64,000 nucleotides of DNA from assembly GCA_036971715.1 (NCBI GenBank), contig JAVHJL010000013.1:992001-1056000 (forward strand), in the 5' to 3' direction. Positions within the stretch are counted from its first letter, which is position 1; the number at the start of each line of letters is the position of its first letter. Positions 13,101 through 24,742 of this stretch are shown here, piece after piece. Source of the DNA: Arthrobotrys musiformis (lineage: Eukaryota; Ascomycota; Orbiliomycetes; Orbiliales; Orbiliaceae). The notes beneath the pieces were generated by a model, which was given only the letters and a program-made list of their open reading frames with translations, did no database searches and was not told where the DNA came from. The translations under genes and the position numbers were made by a program.

Positions 13101-14664
13101 TATCGTATCTAGAGTTTGCTGCTAACTCTGGGAAACCCAGAAGCCTTGGGCGCCTGCTCGAAATTTCGAAAGGAAACCAAATATGGGGCCTTGAAACGAA
13201 GATCAATGCCTTCCGAATATGCTGTCAGAAATCTTTCGATCCTTGCGTCGAGAAGCTATTGTGCCACGTGGAGGAAGTCAGAGAAACAGAAATATTCGAA
13301 GCTTATGTCCCTAAAAATTCCCAATACGACTTCGGCGTAGAACTTCTAGAACGGGAAACATATGATCCTTTCAAGCTGTGGGGTGTGCACCGGGATCGAT
13401 TATCGGGATTTCAACGGGCGATTATATCCCGGGACAACATACTGGAGAACTTTATTGAAAGATGCCTCGCAAAGGTGCCGAACGATTTATCCTCCTTTGG
13501 AGCTGGATTTAAAGAACTACGGAACGCGATAGAACTTCAAAAAAAAAATATGTGGGAAAAATTCGAAAGTTTACGTGAAAAGGCAAGTAACCACCGGGAC
13601 GACGACGGTTGGTCTTTAGACGACTTCCTTCATCAGGCTGGAGGGGGGGCTCCTGCGGCTGCGAAATCTACGTTCATGTCAACTTTGCCGCCACCCACTT
13701 CATTTCTAGTTCCAAATATCTGGAAGATGTGCATATTTCGAAACCCCGATGGGTTGAGTTCGCAACAAAATCCGAGGCTTTCAATCGATCCAACAGCTTC
13801 ACAAATCGTTTTCACAGGTATGCGTCAAATATTTCGATGTGAAATTTTTTTTATAACTTCATCTACTAACAACTTATAATATCGACGCGAAGATTGCCCT
13901 GAACAACCCCCGGACCGTCGATATACGAATATTCGGTCTGAGCGCCCTTTCCCTCCCCGAAGCCCTGAATATAATTACTTTGAGATCAAAATCCAGAGGG
14001 GCGATACCGTTGGAGATGGAAGCACGAGTGAGGACCTAAACGAAGTGGAGAACGCCAGTTCTGACGAAGAATTGGCGAGTGATTCTGAGGGAACTTCCAG
14101 TTCTAGCAAAGACAGCAAACCTATGATGATAGGGATTGGTCTTTGCGGCGAGTTTTCCTATCTAGAAAACGCAGTGGTTGGGCACAACTTGTGGTCAATT
14201 GGATACCATAGTGATGATGGCACCGTCTATTTAGACGGAAAATCAGTAAAATCTTCATCACATTTTGGTTTCGGTGATACAGTTGGATGTGGCGTAGATA
14301 TTGATACAGGAGAATGCATCTTCATTCTCAACGGAAAGGTGTCTCGTAAGTAGATAGCAGATTTCTGATGCTCTCTTGGGTATATACGGTCAATCCAATT
14401 AGCTAATGTAATGAACTCTGTGCTTTAGAGCGAGTCAAAAGCGACCTCATTCTCAGGAAGATCTACCCCGTTATTACATACAGTGGAGGAGATGGGTCTA
14501 CTCGTATTAGCTACAAATTTGGGAGTTGGAAACAGTTTTACCCCGAAATAGGTCTGAGGAGGGAAGAAAGGGAACGTAGAGAATTCGAAGGTATCGGGAG
14601 AAGGGCTTTCTGGAGAAGACGTTTCGGGGGGAGGATCTCATATCCTACATCCGATAGTGATTGA
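7174..14664 (+). CDS. NLR-like receptor: alpha/beta-hydrolase-like, NACHT, ankyrin repeats, SPRY
   Basis: Nine exons join in frame to 2171 residues: 7174-7208, 7292-7547, 7707-7880, 8006-8068, 8226-8447, 8572-8725, 8895-13817, 13893-14345, 14429-14664. Residues 1-230 look like the alpha/beta-hydrolase head of fungal NLRs: a VCLVGFGF strand, the VVVKQ helix and the conserved FFGTPH strand. The nucleophile elbow reads GYGLWG, so the serine is absent. NACHT follows with an intact P-loop GQHGQGKS (about 381-388). Where Walker B is expected the text is YLIAIRNFSC, without acidic residues. A winged-helix-like stretch (SWVLYSCRPLRVKEL) precedes about 18 divergent ankyrin repeats (about 980-1730). 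The C-terminus is a SPRY/B30.2 domain (YFEIKI, MIGIGL, WSIGYHSDDG, VGCGVDIDTG). It is likely a cytosolic non-self or allorecognition receptor. The first exon and intron 6 are the least certain parts. Confidence 0.8.
7292..8725 (+). other. Exons encoding the degenerate alpha/beta-hydrolase head
   Basis: Five exons with good signals: CTACTGAC branch before 7292, GTAAAC donor at 7548, CTTGCAG before 7707, GTATGG donor at 7881, CTAAT branch before 8006, GTAAGT donor at 8069, ATACTAAC branch before 8226, GTAATA donor at 8448 and a GACAG acceptor before 8572. Each junction keeps the frame and joins family-typical text (VVVKQ to AIIDANTYPVYY, ISDL to IFFGTPHW), which strongly supports the model. Confidence 0.8.
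13976..14590 (+). other. SPRY/B30.2 domain region of the NLR-like gene
   Basis: Encoded by the last two exons. Diagnostic strands are YFEIKIQRG, MMIGIGLCGEF, LWSIGYHSDDGTVYLDG, FGFGDTVGCGVDID, CIFILNGK and YPVITYSG. An acidic Ser/Glu-rich insert separates the first two strands. SPRY domains bind protein ligands, so this is the probable recognition end. Confidence 0.85.
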
Positions 14665-15050
14665 GAGATTCAAACGTTATATTCCATTTGGATGCTCAAT
14701 ATTGAACTCACACCCGTCTTCCCCGCCAGACCACATCAATATGAAAAACCTAGGCTTGACTTTGAGCTAGCCAAAGCGTGTCCCAAGTCTAGCTAAATTG
14801 CCCAACTTGACAAGAAACTGTACATTTTAGCGTTATCAGAATGATACAAGAAACCTCAAATAACACGTTAACACTATACTGGTTGTACTATTATGGCGGG
14901 CCAAAATGAAAAAAGTCATTTATAAATAGGTAGTCAGTGTCGAACAAAAGAATTTCTTAATAATATTAAATAAAACTGGTCTCGCGAATAAAACCTAGTT
15001 TACATATAAATAAATATCAACTTATACACATCAAATCACCCCTGAGGGTG
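14665..15050. other. NLR 3' flank
   Basis: AT-rich non-coding stretch between the NLR stop codon and the tail of the damaged minus-strand gene. It probably holds both 3' untranslated regions. No feature was recognised. Confidence 0.5.
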
Positions 15051-15553
15051 CTAGCTATGTTCATGTTGCCCCTGGTTCAATCTTGCCGAAGGGTGGGTCT
15101 TGAATACCCCATCCCAGCGGAGCATATCGGTGATGGAAATTCGATCTTCCCATCTTGGACCGATATGACCGCAGGGACCATCAGGTAGGTCCCATAGCTG
15201 TAGCCCCGATAATTCGTCGTTACCTTCGTCGTTGCCTTCGTTGCCGTCTTCGGGGTTTTACATAACCAACCAGAAGGCTAAATTTCTCAGGTTGGAGGCT
15301 CCACCTAACAGCGTGCGGGGAATATCAGTAAACTAAAGCCCCGAGGCATATGGAACGCATGAGAGCTTACCACACCCTATCGGGTCATCAAAGTTCGATT
15401 TCATCGCGATAGACTCCCAGTCAACACGGCAATAAGCGTCCCAGCACGAGAGGGTGAACCGTTGTAGAAGGTTTGGTAGATGAAGTTGGAATTGGTTGGA
15501 GGTGGAGATGAAGCGGTGATGTTGCCTCTTCGATGACCGGTTTATAATGACTT
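15051..15553 (-). pseudogene. Damaged two-exon gene of unknown family
   Basis: Two protein-like exons join in frame across an intron (15370-15305, GTAAGC donor, TTACTGAT branch, GTTAG acceptor). Exon 1 reads HRFISTSNQFQLHLPNLLQR and ends DDPIGC. Exon 2 begins GGASNLRNLAFWLVM, then hits a TAA at 15260-15258, and continues in the same frame with protein-like text (LQLWDLPDGPCGHIGPRW, ITDMLRWDGVFKTHP) to a TAG at 15053-15051. No in-frame ATG lies upstream before a stop at about 15568. The TAA could be a CAA codon changed by C-to-T in a CpA context, as repeat-induced point mutation does. It may be a decayed gene, or a shorter real gene with an unseen 5' exon. Confidence 0.5.
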
Positions 15554-15859
15554 TATATTATGAAGGATTTGTATATATAATGAGATTTTGTTACGTTGCC
15601 AGGCAACCTCAGCAGACCTTTATATTTACGGCGTCTCCCCTGTTGTCCTGGCCCAAATCACATACAACATCCTCAAAAAGCACCCAAAGGTGACACAAGT
15701 AGATATCATAGCCATCATAAGGGCTTCCATTCTATGCTTCCTATATAACACCCCAAAACTCCATACCATGCAAGAACCCGCTAGTAAACAAAACAGGTAA
15801 TAGTAATAATACAACCACAAAACCTCAAGAATAAACCATCATCATCACAAAGCCCACAA
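15554..15859. other. Spacer between damaged gene and DNA2
   Basis: This is the 3' flank of DNA2 on the minus strand. A 70-codon plus-strand ORF here lacks any domain and was not accepted. It marks the boundary between the accessory island and the housekeeping DNA. Confidence 0.45.
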
Positions 15860-18800
15860 TCATTTCAGATTATTCACAATATCCCTCAACACCCCCCTCG
15901 AAGCCACCAACCCCCTCCCCACAGTCCCCCTCGCAGGCCCACCACCACCACCACCACCACCACCACCAAGCTTCACAACCCCACCCCCTTTCTTCCCCAA
16001 CATATCCAACAAACTCCTCTGCCTAACCTGCACAGGTCTTCTATTCTCCCCTTCCTCCGCAACCCCCCTCCGCATACCCCTCACCGGACTCTGCGTCACC
16101 GCACTAACCGGTATATAATGCCCCAAATGCGCCCCAGCAGGTAAATCATAAACCCACCCCCTCCCATCCATCATCTCCACAAACCGTCCCAGCAACTCAT
16201 TACTCCCCAACGTCCCCTTCGACCCAATAATCAACAACTTCGTCTTCGCCCGTGTAAACGCAACATTAATCCTCCTCCAGTCCTTCAGCAGCTCCCCCAC
16301 TATCTCTTTATCGTTCGATCGCACGAGCGAGATTATGATGCAGTCTTTATCCCGTCCTTGGAATTTATCCGCCGTGTGCATTTCCACCGACGGGTGGCCG
16401 TGGAGGAGGTGTTGTATCGCTTTGATTTGTGAGCGGTAGACTGAGACTACGCCGATTTCAGTGGCATCGACGCCGCAGTGGAGGAAGCCTTCCACCAGCT
16501 GTAAAACCAATATTAGCATATACCCTCTCAAAGTATATATTCGTAAGGAAGAGTGGGTTACCTGTCTCGTCAACTCCGCTTCGATCGGATTATACGTCCG
16601 ATCCCCCTTCTTCTCCTCCGGCGCGGACACAAAATCCGTATTCAAAAACATAGCCTTAACATCCTCCTTCAACAAATCCCTAATCCAACAAGATACCTCA
16701 TCGCACATCCCTTCTCCATCGGAAGAATGCCGATGAAACCCCTCCAAAGCCCCAATATTCGGAATCTTCAAACTACTCTTCGCCACCTTCTCCGTCCCAC
16801 ACTTCAACCTCCCCTCGTATATCAAATGATTCGACAATGCCATAATATCCTCACACATCCGATACTGATGCTCCAGATTCACCACAGACCCCGGATGCGC
16901 ATCTGACAGCACCTTGAACAAACTCACATCCAACCCGCCCGCTTTCGCCTCAACGCTCCTCACCAACGGCGGTAACTGGAAATGATCCCCCACCAGCACA
17001 AATTTCTTCGCCATGCGTATGGGCCCCACGCAAACCGGAAGCGTGATCTGTGATGCCTCGTCGACGATACAGTAGTCGAACACCCTCTCCGTGAACACAA
17101 CGTGATTAATGGACAAACACGTCGTCGCAACAACCTGCGGACTATGATAGGCGTCTTGAATCTCCTCAAAGCTCTTCTTCGGCGCATTCGCCAACACCGC
17201 AAATTTCTGAACTTCGGGGTGGATTTTTGACGTCGCCCCCAGTCGTAGGACTTTAATCTCATCACCCTTGATCTTTAACAGAATATTATCAACAGCGGTA
17301 TGCGTGTATGACGTCAGCAGGACGCTTTTCCCCTGGTGAACCAGCGCCCGGATGATATGTGCAATAGTCGTAGTCTTCCCCGTCCCAGGCATCCCAAGCA
17401 CGAGCGCATAATCCTGCGCGCTCATAACCTTCTCTATCGCATTCTTCTGGTCGATATTAATCTTATCCTGACTAGCAGAGGGCAGCGGATACGCCGTCGA
17501 CGTCAAATTGTACACCGGCGGCGCCAACTCCACAATCACCTCCCTCAACCTCGGGTTCCCATCCGCCTTCACCAGTTCCACCAGATTATTCCGAATAAGC
17601 GCCATGCCATTGCTAAACTCGTCCCGGTCGAGACGGTACGATACAAGTCCCTCTTGAGAACTCGGCGGCGGCGGCGGTTTAGTCGTTCCATCCTCCAGAA
17701 TCTCCATGATGGCTGAAAACGTCTGATTCTTCGTTTCGTGGAAACCAGGTTCCCTAACTCGGGAATTATGCAGCCTCCGGTCGACAGCTACCATAATCCA
17801 CTGAGCCGAAACCTTAATAACGAACCCCTTCGCAAGGGCGAAATGTCCATCTTCATCAGATATAACAATCGCCTCACCAACCCCGATCTGTGACTCCAAG
17901 AACGAAAAAGAAGGCGGCGGCGTCCGTTTCACAAATCGATAATGATACCGATTGATCTTTGAAACATTGTCGTTGGATGTAGGCGCAGATTCCGGTATCA
18001 TCTTCAACCCTCCAAAACATCTTCCGGCAGCTTCTCGTTCCTCGCTGGTCATAACCCACAACTCCTTTCGAAATCTCTCCATATCCTTCTCTTCTTTCGA
18101 AAGTAGTGTCTCCCATTTGGAAAAGAATTCGGAGTGTGTTTGGTTAAGATGGCTGGCTTCCTTTGTGAAAACATCGCCTACGCCGCTGGTCTCCTCGTCT
18201 CCGTTTTCCATGGTCTAAGAAACTCCGTTAGCTAGCTGCGTAAGTGAGAGTTATTGGGGCGGGTATTACCTTATGGTACACAAAGCACGTAGTTTTGGCG
18301 TAGCATCGACCACACAAACGTTTATCCTGGAGCATGGGCGGCAGCTCGAGTTTGCTGTAGATATACCGCGCCAGATGATTCCTTCCAATCATCAGGCCTC
18401 GAATCTCATCGGACAGATTCGGGACTCTAATGGTCTCCGCCTTTTCCATATAATACAGAACACCGCATAGTGACTCAATATCTAAAAAAAATCATGTTAG
18501 ACAATAAAGCCAAAAAAAAACCGGGGATTTCAAAACTCACCATAACGATCGGACATCAAAAGCGTATAAAGCATAACCTGAGCCCGATGCGCAACCTTCG
18601 CATTCCTCCCCGTCTTCAACTCCAACGGGACAGTCAAGACGCTGTGGCCGTTGATATCCCTCAAATCCGCCTCAACGGTGACATCGATATTCCCCTTCAG
18701 CCCAAACTTCGGCGACCAAATATGTTCCTCCACATCCAAAACCTTCCTAACCGCCATATTCACATCCACCGATCGGTGCCCCTTCGCCATAGCACCGGGC

Positions 18801-21296
18801 TTCGGCTTCGCAGACACAAAAACCTTCGCCCAATCCTGCAGGAAGGGTATTTGCGTCCTCAAATGATCAGTCGCCATACTCGGCGTCACTCTAACGGCGT
18901 ACAAATTCCCCATGTGCGAGGATAAAATCCGCGTAATCTCCTTCTCCAAAAACTGGGTCGAGAAATCATTCGAGCTCAGCGCGACTTGGAATACCTCATG
19001 CAGGATATTTCCATAAACGCTCCACTGCGATGCGTCGGAAATAGCCTTCACGCGTTCCTTCAGCGTCGCCAGCCGGATACAATCGAACGAATCCGCGACG
19101 GCGGTGGCAGATAATAGGATATCGGGATGTAAGATGAGCATATTCTGCGAATTATCAATAATGCAGGTGAGGGTTGCATCAAAGCTTCCTATGACGTTGA
19201 TGACATCCCCCTCCCGTACATCGCAATCCGTCCAGGCTTGTCGTAATAACACCCTCCTCTCCGTCCGCGTCTTTTCGCCCTCCACGCGGAGGGATTTCTC
19301 CAGCCGGGTTTGGCCGTTGCTGGAAATGTAATCATCTTCAAATACGTCTAACACCACGAATCTTTGGATGGCCCGTGACTTTGTGTCTTTCTTTCAAAAC
19401 TTAGTATGGTTCGTTGAAAGCTATGCTAGTATGTGAACTTACAACTATCTCATCCGGGTCGAAATCGCTCCCGTAGTCATCATCATCTGACAAAATTGCA
19501 AGGGGCGATTTGGCCCGTTTCCTCGACGCGGAGGCCGGTGACTTTTTAAGAATGGGTGATTTAGGTTTCTTCTTGGACGCTTTGGGGGTTGCATTCCCGG
19601 CTACTGCTTTGGCAATATCCGCCTCCCAGTCGTCATCGTCATCAAGATCATTAAGTCCGTAGTCATCCGAATCACCATCTTTACTCTCCTCGGCTTTCTC
19701 TTCCACAACATCGTCCTCGTCGTCCTTAACAGACTCAGCAGGACGGCAAGTGCCCTCTACCAACTCAAATAGCTCGTCATCATCGTCATCATCGAGCCCA
19801 TAATCATCCGACTTCGGTTCTTCAGCACGAACAGGTACCGGTGAGGGTTCCTTCGTCGCTTGCCTCGACTGCCCGGCGGCGGAGACCACAGACATCGATC
19901 TCCTAGATTTTACCACGGAGCTCTCTCTTTCCCAAGGCCCTTTATCGTCAACAGGCGGTGTGATCAATTCCTCGATCGAAGCGGAAGCATCGGCGTATCG
20001 GTAGAGCGAGGAGTCAATAGAAGCCGGCGCAGTCTCTGATTTTTGGAGAGCTGCCGCTTTGGTATTCTCCTGAAGCTTGGCCAATAAACTGGATACCCGT
20101 TCGTTCGCAGGATTGCGCACAGAAGCACCGCCGCGCCTTCCTAGTTTTCGAATATTCTTTCCTTCCGGGATATCAGCTTCTTTAGCCTTGTCGGCTGCGA
20201 GTTTGAGACGTTTGGTCGGAGCGCTGAATGATCTTTTAAATGCGGATGGTGAATCGTAAATACTTGGTGCGGCACTGGGAGAGCTTCCGTCGAAGAAACC
20301 TTCGGCTTTGATCGCAGAGACGCCGGCGCTGGGGAAATCTTTAAGTCGTTTGCTCCAGGCGTCCTCGAAAGGGTTAGCCATCGGTGTTTTGAGAGCAGGT
20401 GATGAGATATCAAAAGCAAGCTGCTCCTGCGCACGCTTGTTCGGTTTTGGGGTGGTGGTAGATGGGGAGGAGCTTCTGGCCCTCTTCTTATGCACCGAAA
20501 CCCGCTCCATAGCCTTCCTTGCATGAAGCCTCTTCGGAGAGCTCCTCCAGGAGACTCTAACTTCTGGAGAAGCTTCTTCAGTAGCTTTAGTGATAGAGGG
20601 TGTCATGTTGGTCTGTGTAAGTAGATCGTTGAGGGCAAACCGGTGCTGTGGTGTGCAAGGTACATCCTTTGCGTCTCCGGCTGGCACTGCAAATTTGGCA
20701 TGCTTCTTCTTGGGTGCAGGCGTCCTATCGATGTTGTCGGCTGCATTTTTAACAGATAAACCACCATTATCGCGGGGCTTGTTCTCTTTGTGGGTAGGTG
20801 GTAGTAGCGGTGGAGGAGGCGGCGAGGAATCTATCGGCGCAATGACTTCCACTTCTGGTGCTTCGATTATAGGAGGAGGATTCGTTCGAGCGATTGAGGT
20901 TACAGGGTATTTCGCATTTGGTCCTGCAGGTCCGGTCTTGCTCCTGCTTATAGGAGCTCCAGAAGTTGCAGAAGTAGTGGCAGTAGTGGCAGTAGTGGAA
21001 GTGGTATTCTTGTGGGCGAATGCGCCAAGTTTTTCTCTTGTTTTCAGAGAGACCGGATCAGAGATGGTTTTCTTGAGAGGCTGGCCGGCGAGGGGTTTCG
21101 GGACACCGGAATTATTTGCGCCAGCGGCATTGGTATTGTTTCTCCGGAAGGGGTGTCGACCTCCGGGGCGGTTCTGTAACATTATATCATTAGCATAATT
21201 CGGTTAGAACTAAAAGGAAGGGAGGGGGTATAATATACTTACAGCAGAAGCCGAATGGTCCTGATCGAAAAAACTAGAGGTCCGCCGAGAAGCCAT
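15860..21296 (-). CDS. DNA2: DNA replication ATP-dependent helicase/nuclease Dna2
   Basis: Six exons give 1712 residues: 21296-21243, 21173-19443, 19390-18541, 18481-18270, 18214-16562, 16498-15860. The N-terminal about 595 residues are disordered, rich in Ser/Pro and acidic runs, and start MASRRTSSFFDQ, which resembles a PIP-box (QxxFF-like) segment but is not a perfect match. The nuclease region carries RYGDxES-type continuity and ELKTGR (the RecB-like motif), and a cysteine cluster LCGRCYAKTTC for the Fe-S centre. The helicase has Walker A GMPGTGKTT, DEASQ for motif II, and the SF1 motifs QYRM, TADKFQGRDKD and NVAFTRAK. Dna2 trims long Okazaki flaps and resects double-strand breaks in the nucleus. 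The C-terminus has an unusual run of about ten glycines from a CCA/CCACCA repeat. Confidence 0.95.
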
Positions 21297-22682
21297 GTCG
21301 CCGGTGATAGATGTAACTCCTCCAGCCGGGACGAGAGTCGTTAAATGCGATAAGAGGAATGTGAATCAAAACATCAATACGAGAAGACGATGGCGACGAC
21401 GCTAAACCGTTGAAGCAGCAAAGACGATATAATAACAATGACAACAATAACAATAACGACGACAACGAGGACAATGATGGTGATGAGGGATTAGAAGAGG
21501 TGAGAAGATGGACGATACTCGGGATGAAGCATATTGAAGATGGCAGCTTCAAACCAATCAATCATCAAAAGTGGAGGTTGATGATATCAGAGCTGCTGGT
21601 GGAATTCTTCTTTCCTGGCGACGCGTTGAGAGCAGAGCAGCAGCAGAGTAAACAAAAGCCCTGTCTGCCAAGCAACCACTCCACAGCATCCCGGCAGCCT
21701 TCCCAGCAGCCAGGAACCAGCCTGATATCCACACACAAAGACACCCAATTGCATTCAATATACGACCAATTGCCATGTATACATGGAGGAGTGTGGGGTA
21801 TGTAAGTACGGGGTATGATAGATTGAATAGCTTCCATCCGACCCGCAGACCAGCTGACATGTTCTAGTAGATTAAAGTTAAGCATTTCTCGGTCAGTCGG
21901 AAATCGCGATCGGGGTGCTCCATCCCAGCTCAATGAGGGGTAGCTGCACATCTCCAATTCCCCTTGGCCGATGACAATCCCATACTGCTACTACATACAC
22001 TAGCTCATTGTGTACTATGCAGTATAGTGGTACCGGTGGGGGACCAAGGGGGATCATGGAGTATTACCAATGCAATTGCAATTGCAACGGGGGATGATGC
22101 ATGGGGGAACAGCCGGTCCAGGCCGGAATCCAGCCAGAACAGCCTGCTTCTGCTGCAGGGGCGCTAAACCAGCCAGCCAAGTTGACTAGCGAGAGCGGCG
22201 ACATCGAACATCGGCGATAACGGCAGGTCAAAATTTTATGACCCCAATTGACCCAGCTACGCCAACTTTTTTTTTTTTTTTTAATTTTTTTTTTGTTTGG
22301 CCCGCCGAATAACAATCCCCCCAGGTTTTTTTGTTAGCTGTCAGAAGCTAAAATAGAAGAAAAAGAAAAGAGTAAGAAAAGAAACCGGGATTCGGGCGAG
22401 CGATTTAAAGGTGTTAAGAAAGAAGCACACCCCGCTCTTTTAAATTTCGAAGATCAGACTCAACTTCAATTGCAACCTCCTCGTGGGCCTTCAACAGCGT
22501 CGTCTCGACACAAATCAACCTCATCTCATCGCCCCGCCGGGACGACCTGTCATTTTTATCGCCTACCGCATATATACCACACCTGCAACACCTGCACACG
22601 ACACCCCTCCATTCTCTCTCCCCCTCTCTCTTTCCCTCCCCCTCTTCAATATCTAAGTAACAAATAAGATAAAAGAGTAAAA
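21297..22682. promoter_or_regulatory. Divergent promoter region DNA2/ODC
   Basis: About 1.4 kb separates two divergent starts. It contains an imperfect AAC/GAC repeat (about 21424-21480), a poly-T run (about 22267-22295), a pyrimidine-rich CT tract (about 22600-22660) just before the carrier start as is common in fungal promoters, and a short AATTGCAATTGCAA repeat (about 22070-22087). ORFs inside are short, overlapping and domain-free. Confidence 0.5.
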
Positions 22683-23645
22683 ATGTCGGAAAACAAGAAA
22701 CCCCTCCCCTTCGCCTACAGCTTCGCCGCCGGTGCCGTCGCCGGTGTCTCCGAAATCCTGGTCATGTACCCCCTCGACGTCGTCAAAACCAGAATACAGC
22801 TGCAAGTAGGCAGTGCCACCGCCGGCGGGGACGCCTACACCGGCACCCTCGACTGTTTCCGCAAGATCATAAAGAACGAAGGTTTCAGCCGATTATACCG
22901 CGGCATCAGCGCCCCGATCCTCATGGAGGCCCCCAAGCGTGCTACCAAATTCGCCGCGAACGATTACTGGGGTAACTTCTACCGTCAGAGCTTCGGCGTG
23001 GAGAAGATGAACCAGCCGTTGGCTGTCTTGACCGGTGCTTCCGCCGGTGTCAGCGAGTCCTTTGTCGTCGTGCCGTTCGAGTTGATCAAGATCAGATTGC
23101 AGGATCGGGCGTCGGCGGGGAAGTATAAGGGTATGATCGATTGTTTCGTCAAGTTGGTCAGGGCGGAGGGTGTTCTGGCTTTGTACAACGGGTTGGAGAG
23201 TACGATGTGGAGGCATTTGGTCTGGAATGCGGGTTACTTTGGTGTCATCTTCCAGGCTAAGACTCTGCTGCCGAAGGCGGAGACCAAGCGCGGTCAGATG
23301 GGTAACGATATCATTGCTGGTGCCCTCGGTGGAACAGCTGGTACCATCTTGAACACTCCGTAAGTTTTTCCCCCTTCTTCCATCAATCAATTGGAATGCT
23401 AATTAATTCGTGTAAAAAGCTTCGACGTCGTCAAATCCCGCATCCAAAACACCGTCAGAGTCGCCGGCCAGGTCCAAAAATACAACTGGGCGGTCCCATC
23501 CCTCTTCGTAGTCGCCAGAGAAGAGGGTTTCGCAGCTCTGTACAAGGGTTTCCTGCCCAAGGTCCTCCGTCTGGGACCAGGAGGCGGTATCCTTCTCGTC
23601 GTCTACACCAGCGTCGTCGAATTCCTCCAGCGGACACGCGGTTAA
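22683..23645 (+). CDS. ODC1: Mitochondrial 2-oxodicarboxylate carrier
   Basis: Two exons (22683-23359, 23420-23645; intron with GTAAGT donor) give 300 residues, normal for a mitochondrial carrier. Three solute-carrier repeats are visible with signatures PLDVVKTRIQ, PFELIKIRLQ and PFDVVKSRIQ. Text around the binding site (LYRGISAPILMEAPKRATKF, GLESTMWRHLVWNAGYFG) matches yeast Odc1/Odc2, which exchange 2-oxoadipate and 2-oxoglutarate across the inner membrane for lysine metabolism. There is no cleavable presequence, as usual for this family. Codon use is strongly biased to C-ending codons, suggesting high expression. Confidence 0.93.
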
Positions 23646-24061
23646 GGAACAAAAAAAGACCTATAAATCGACATTATCGCTAGACTATTAGAACCTTTTT
23701 TCGACTAGATTCGTATATACAGCGACAGCATTTATACCACGCGGACCTACGGACCTATACCCATCTTCTTATACTTCATTTATTGGTTTATGTAGAGGGT
23801 GCATTTTTTTATAATTTATACACGGTGTATATAGACGCTTGCGACTCGTTGGACTTGATGTTCCTGTAATATATACCATACCAGCATTTTGATTCATCCA
23901 GACGTAATTTGAATATTCATAATTCTATGAACCCAACTTTTTCATATCATATCACTATCGTACAATACATGGCGCTTTTACCCTCAATCCCAATCTTTAA
24001 AAAAATAACCCGCTATCATCAATTAAAATATCTAAATCCAATTCACAACCCCTCCAAAAAA
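23646..24061. other. 3' flank between two convergent genes
   Basis: AT-rich, with no coding signal. It holds the 3' untranslated regions of the carrier and of the small ankyrin gene. Confidence 0.5.
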
Positions 24062-24742
24062 TCACTCATCCTCCTTAGCCCTCACATTCCTCCCCTCAGG
24101 CTCCAAAAGGTGCTTATGCACAGCCTCGGTGACCAACTCCCTCAGTTCCTCCTGGGTATACTCCCCCGGCCTGGACGCCAGTTCTTCGATCTTCTTCCTG
24201 AATTCCTCGTCGACGACGGGGAGTTCTGCGTCTTCGGCTACGGAGTCTATGGAGGTGAGGTTCACGGCTATTCCGGCGGGAGGGGCGCCGGCGTCGGAAC
24301 TTAGGATTGCTTCTTTGGAGGCGAGGGTTTGGAGGTATTCTGCTACCAGGGGGAAGGAATCGTCTGCTGCTATTACTTCTGCTGCCTATTCCAATCTTAG
24401 TTTGTGCTTATACACAGGTGTTTAATTGGGGAGGGGTACGGTTAATCCATCGTCATTCTTCAAACTCCAATCGGCGCCTAGTTCTTCGACGAGGCATTTT
24501 GCAACTTCGACGGTTTCGGCGGTGAAGAGGGGGGTATCGCCGTCGTCATCGCGGAGGTTTACGTCCCCGCCGTGGGAGTTTATGAGCAGACGGAGGAGAT
24601 CGAGGTGGCCGTATGAGGCGGCGGCGTGGAGGGGGGTGTACCCGTTTTCGTCTTTGGCGTTTACGAGCGCGGGGCGGGAGGAGAGGTAGGAGAGGACTTG
24701 GGCGGTTTGGCCGTCTGAGGCTGCGATCCAGATGTTTGACAT
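24062..24742 (-). CDS. Small ankyrin-repeat protein (YGL242C-like)
   Basis: Two exons (24742-24440, 24385-24062) with a 54-nt intron (GTACCC donor, GAATAG acceptor) give 208 residues. Residues 1-98 form ankyrin repeats (NGYTPLHAAASYGHLDLLRL, DDGDTPLFTAETVEVAKCLV). The C-terminal half is charged and helical with the end LLEPEGRNVRAKEDE. Length and layout match the conserved fungal YGL242C/SPAC105.02c family, of unknown biochemical role; the repeats imply protein binding. It lies just downstream of the LYR gene on the same strand, with separate transcription likely. Confidence 0.85.

Noticed and set aside
15588..15820. Short ORFs on both strands near the DNA2 3' end
   Set aside because: They overlap each other, have no domain, and lie in the 3' flank.
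20590..21198. 202-codon plus-strand ORF over the DNA2 N-terminus
   Set aside because: Antisense shadow of a Ser/Ala/Pro-rich disordered region; no domain.
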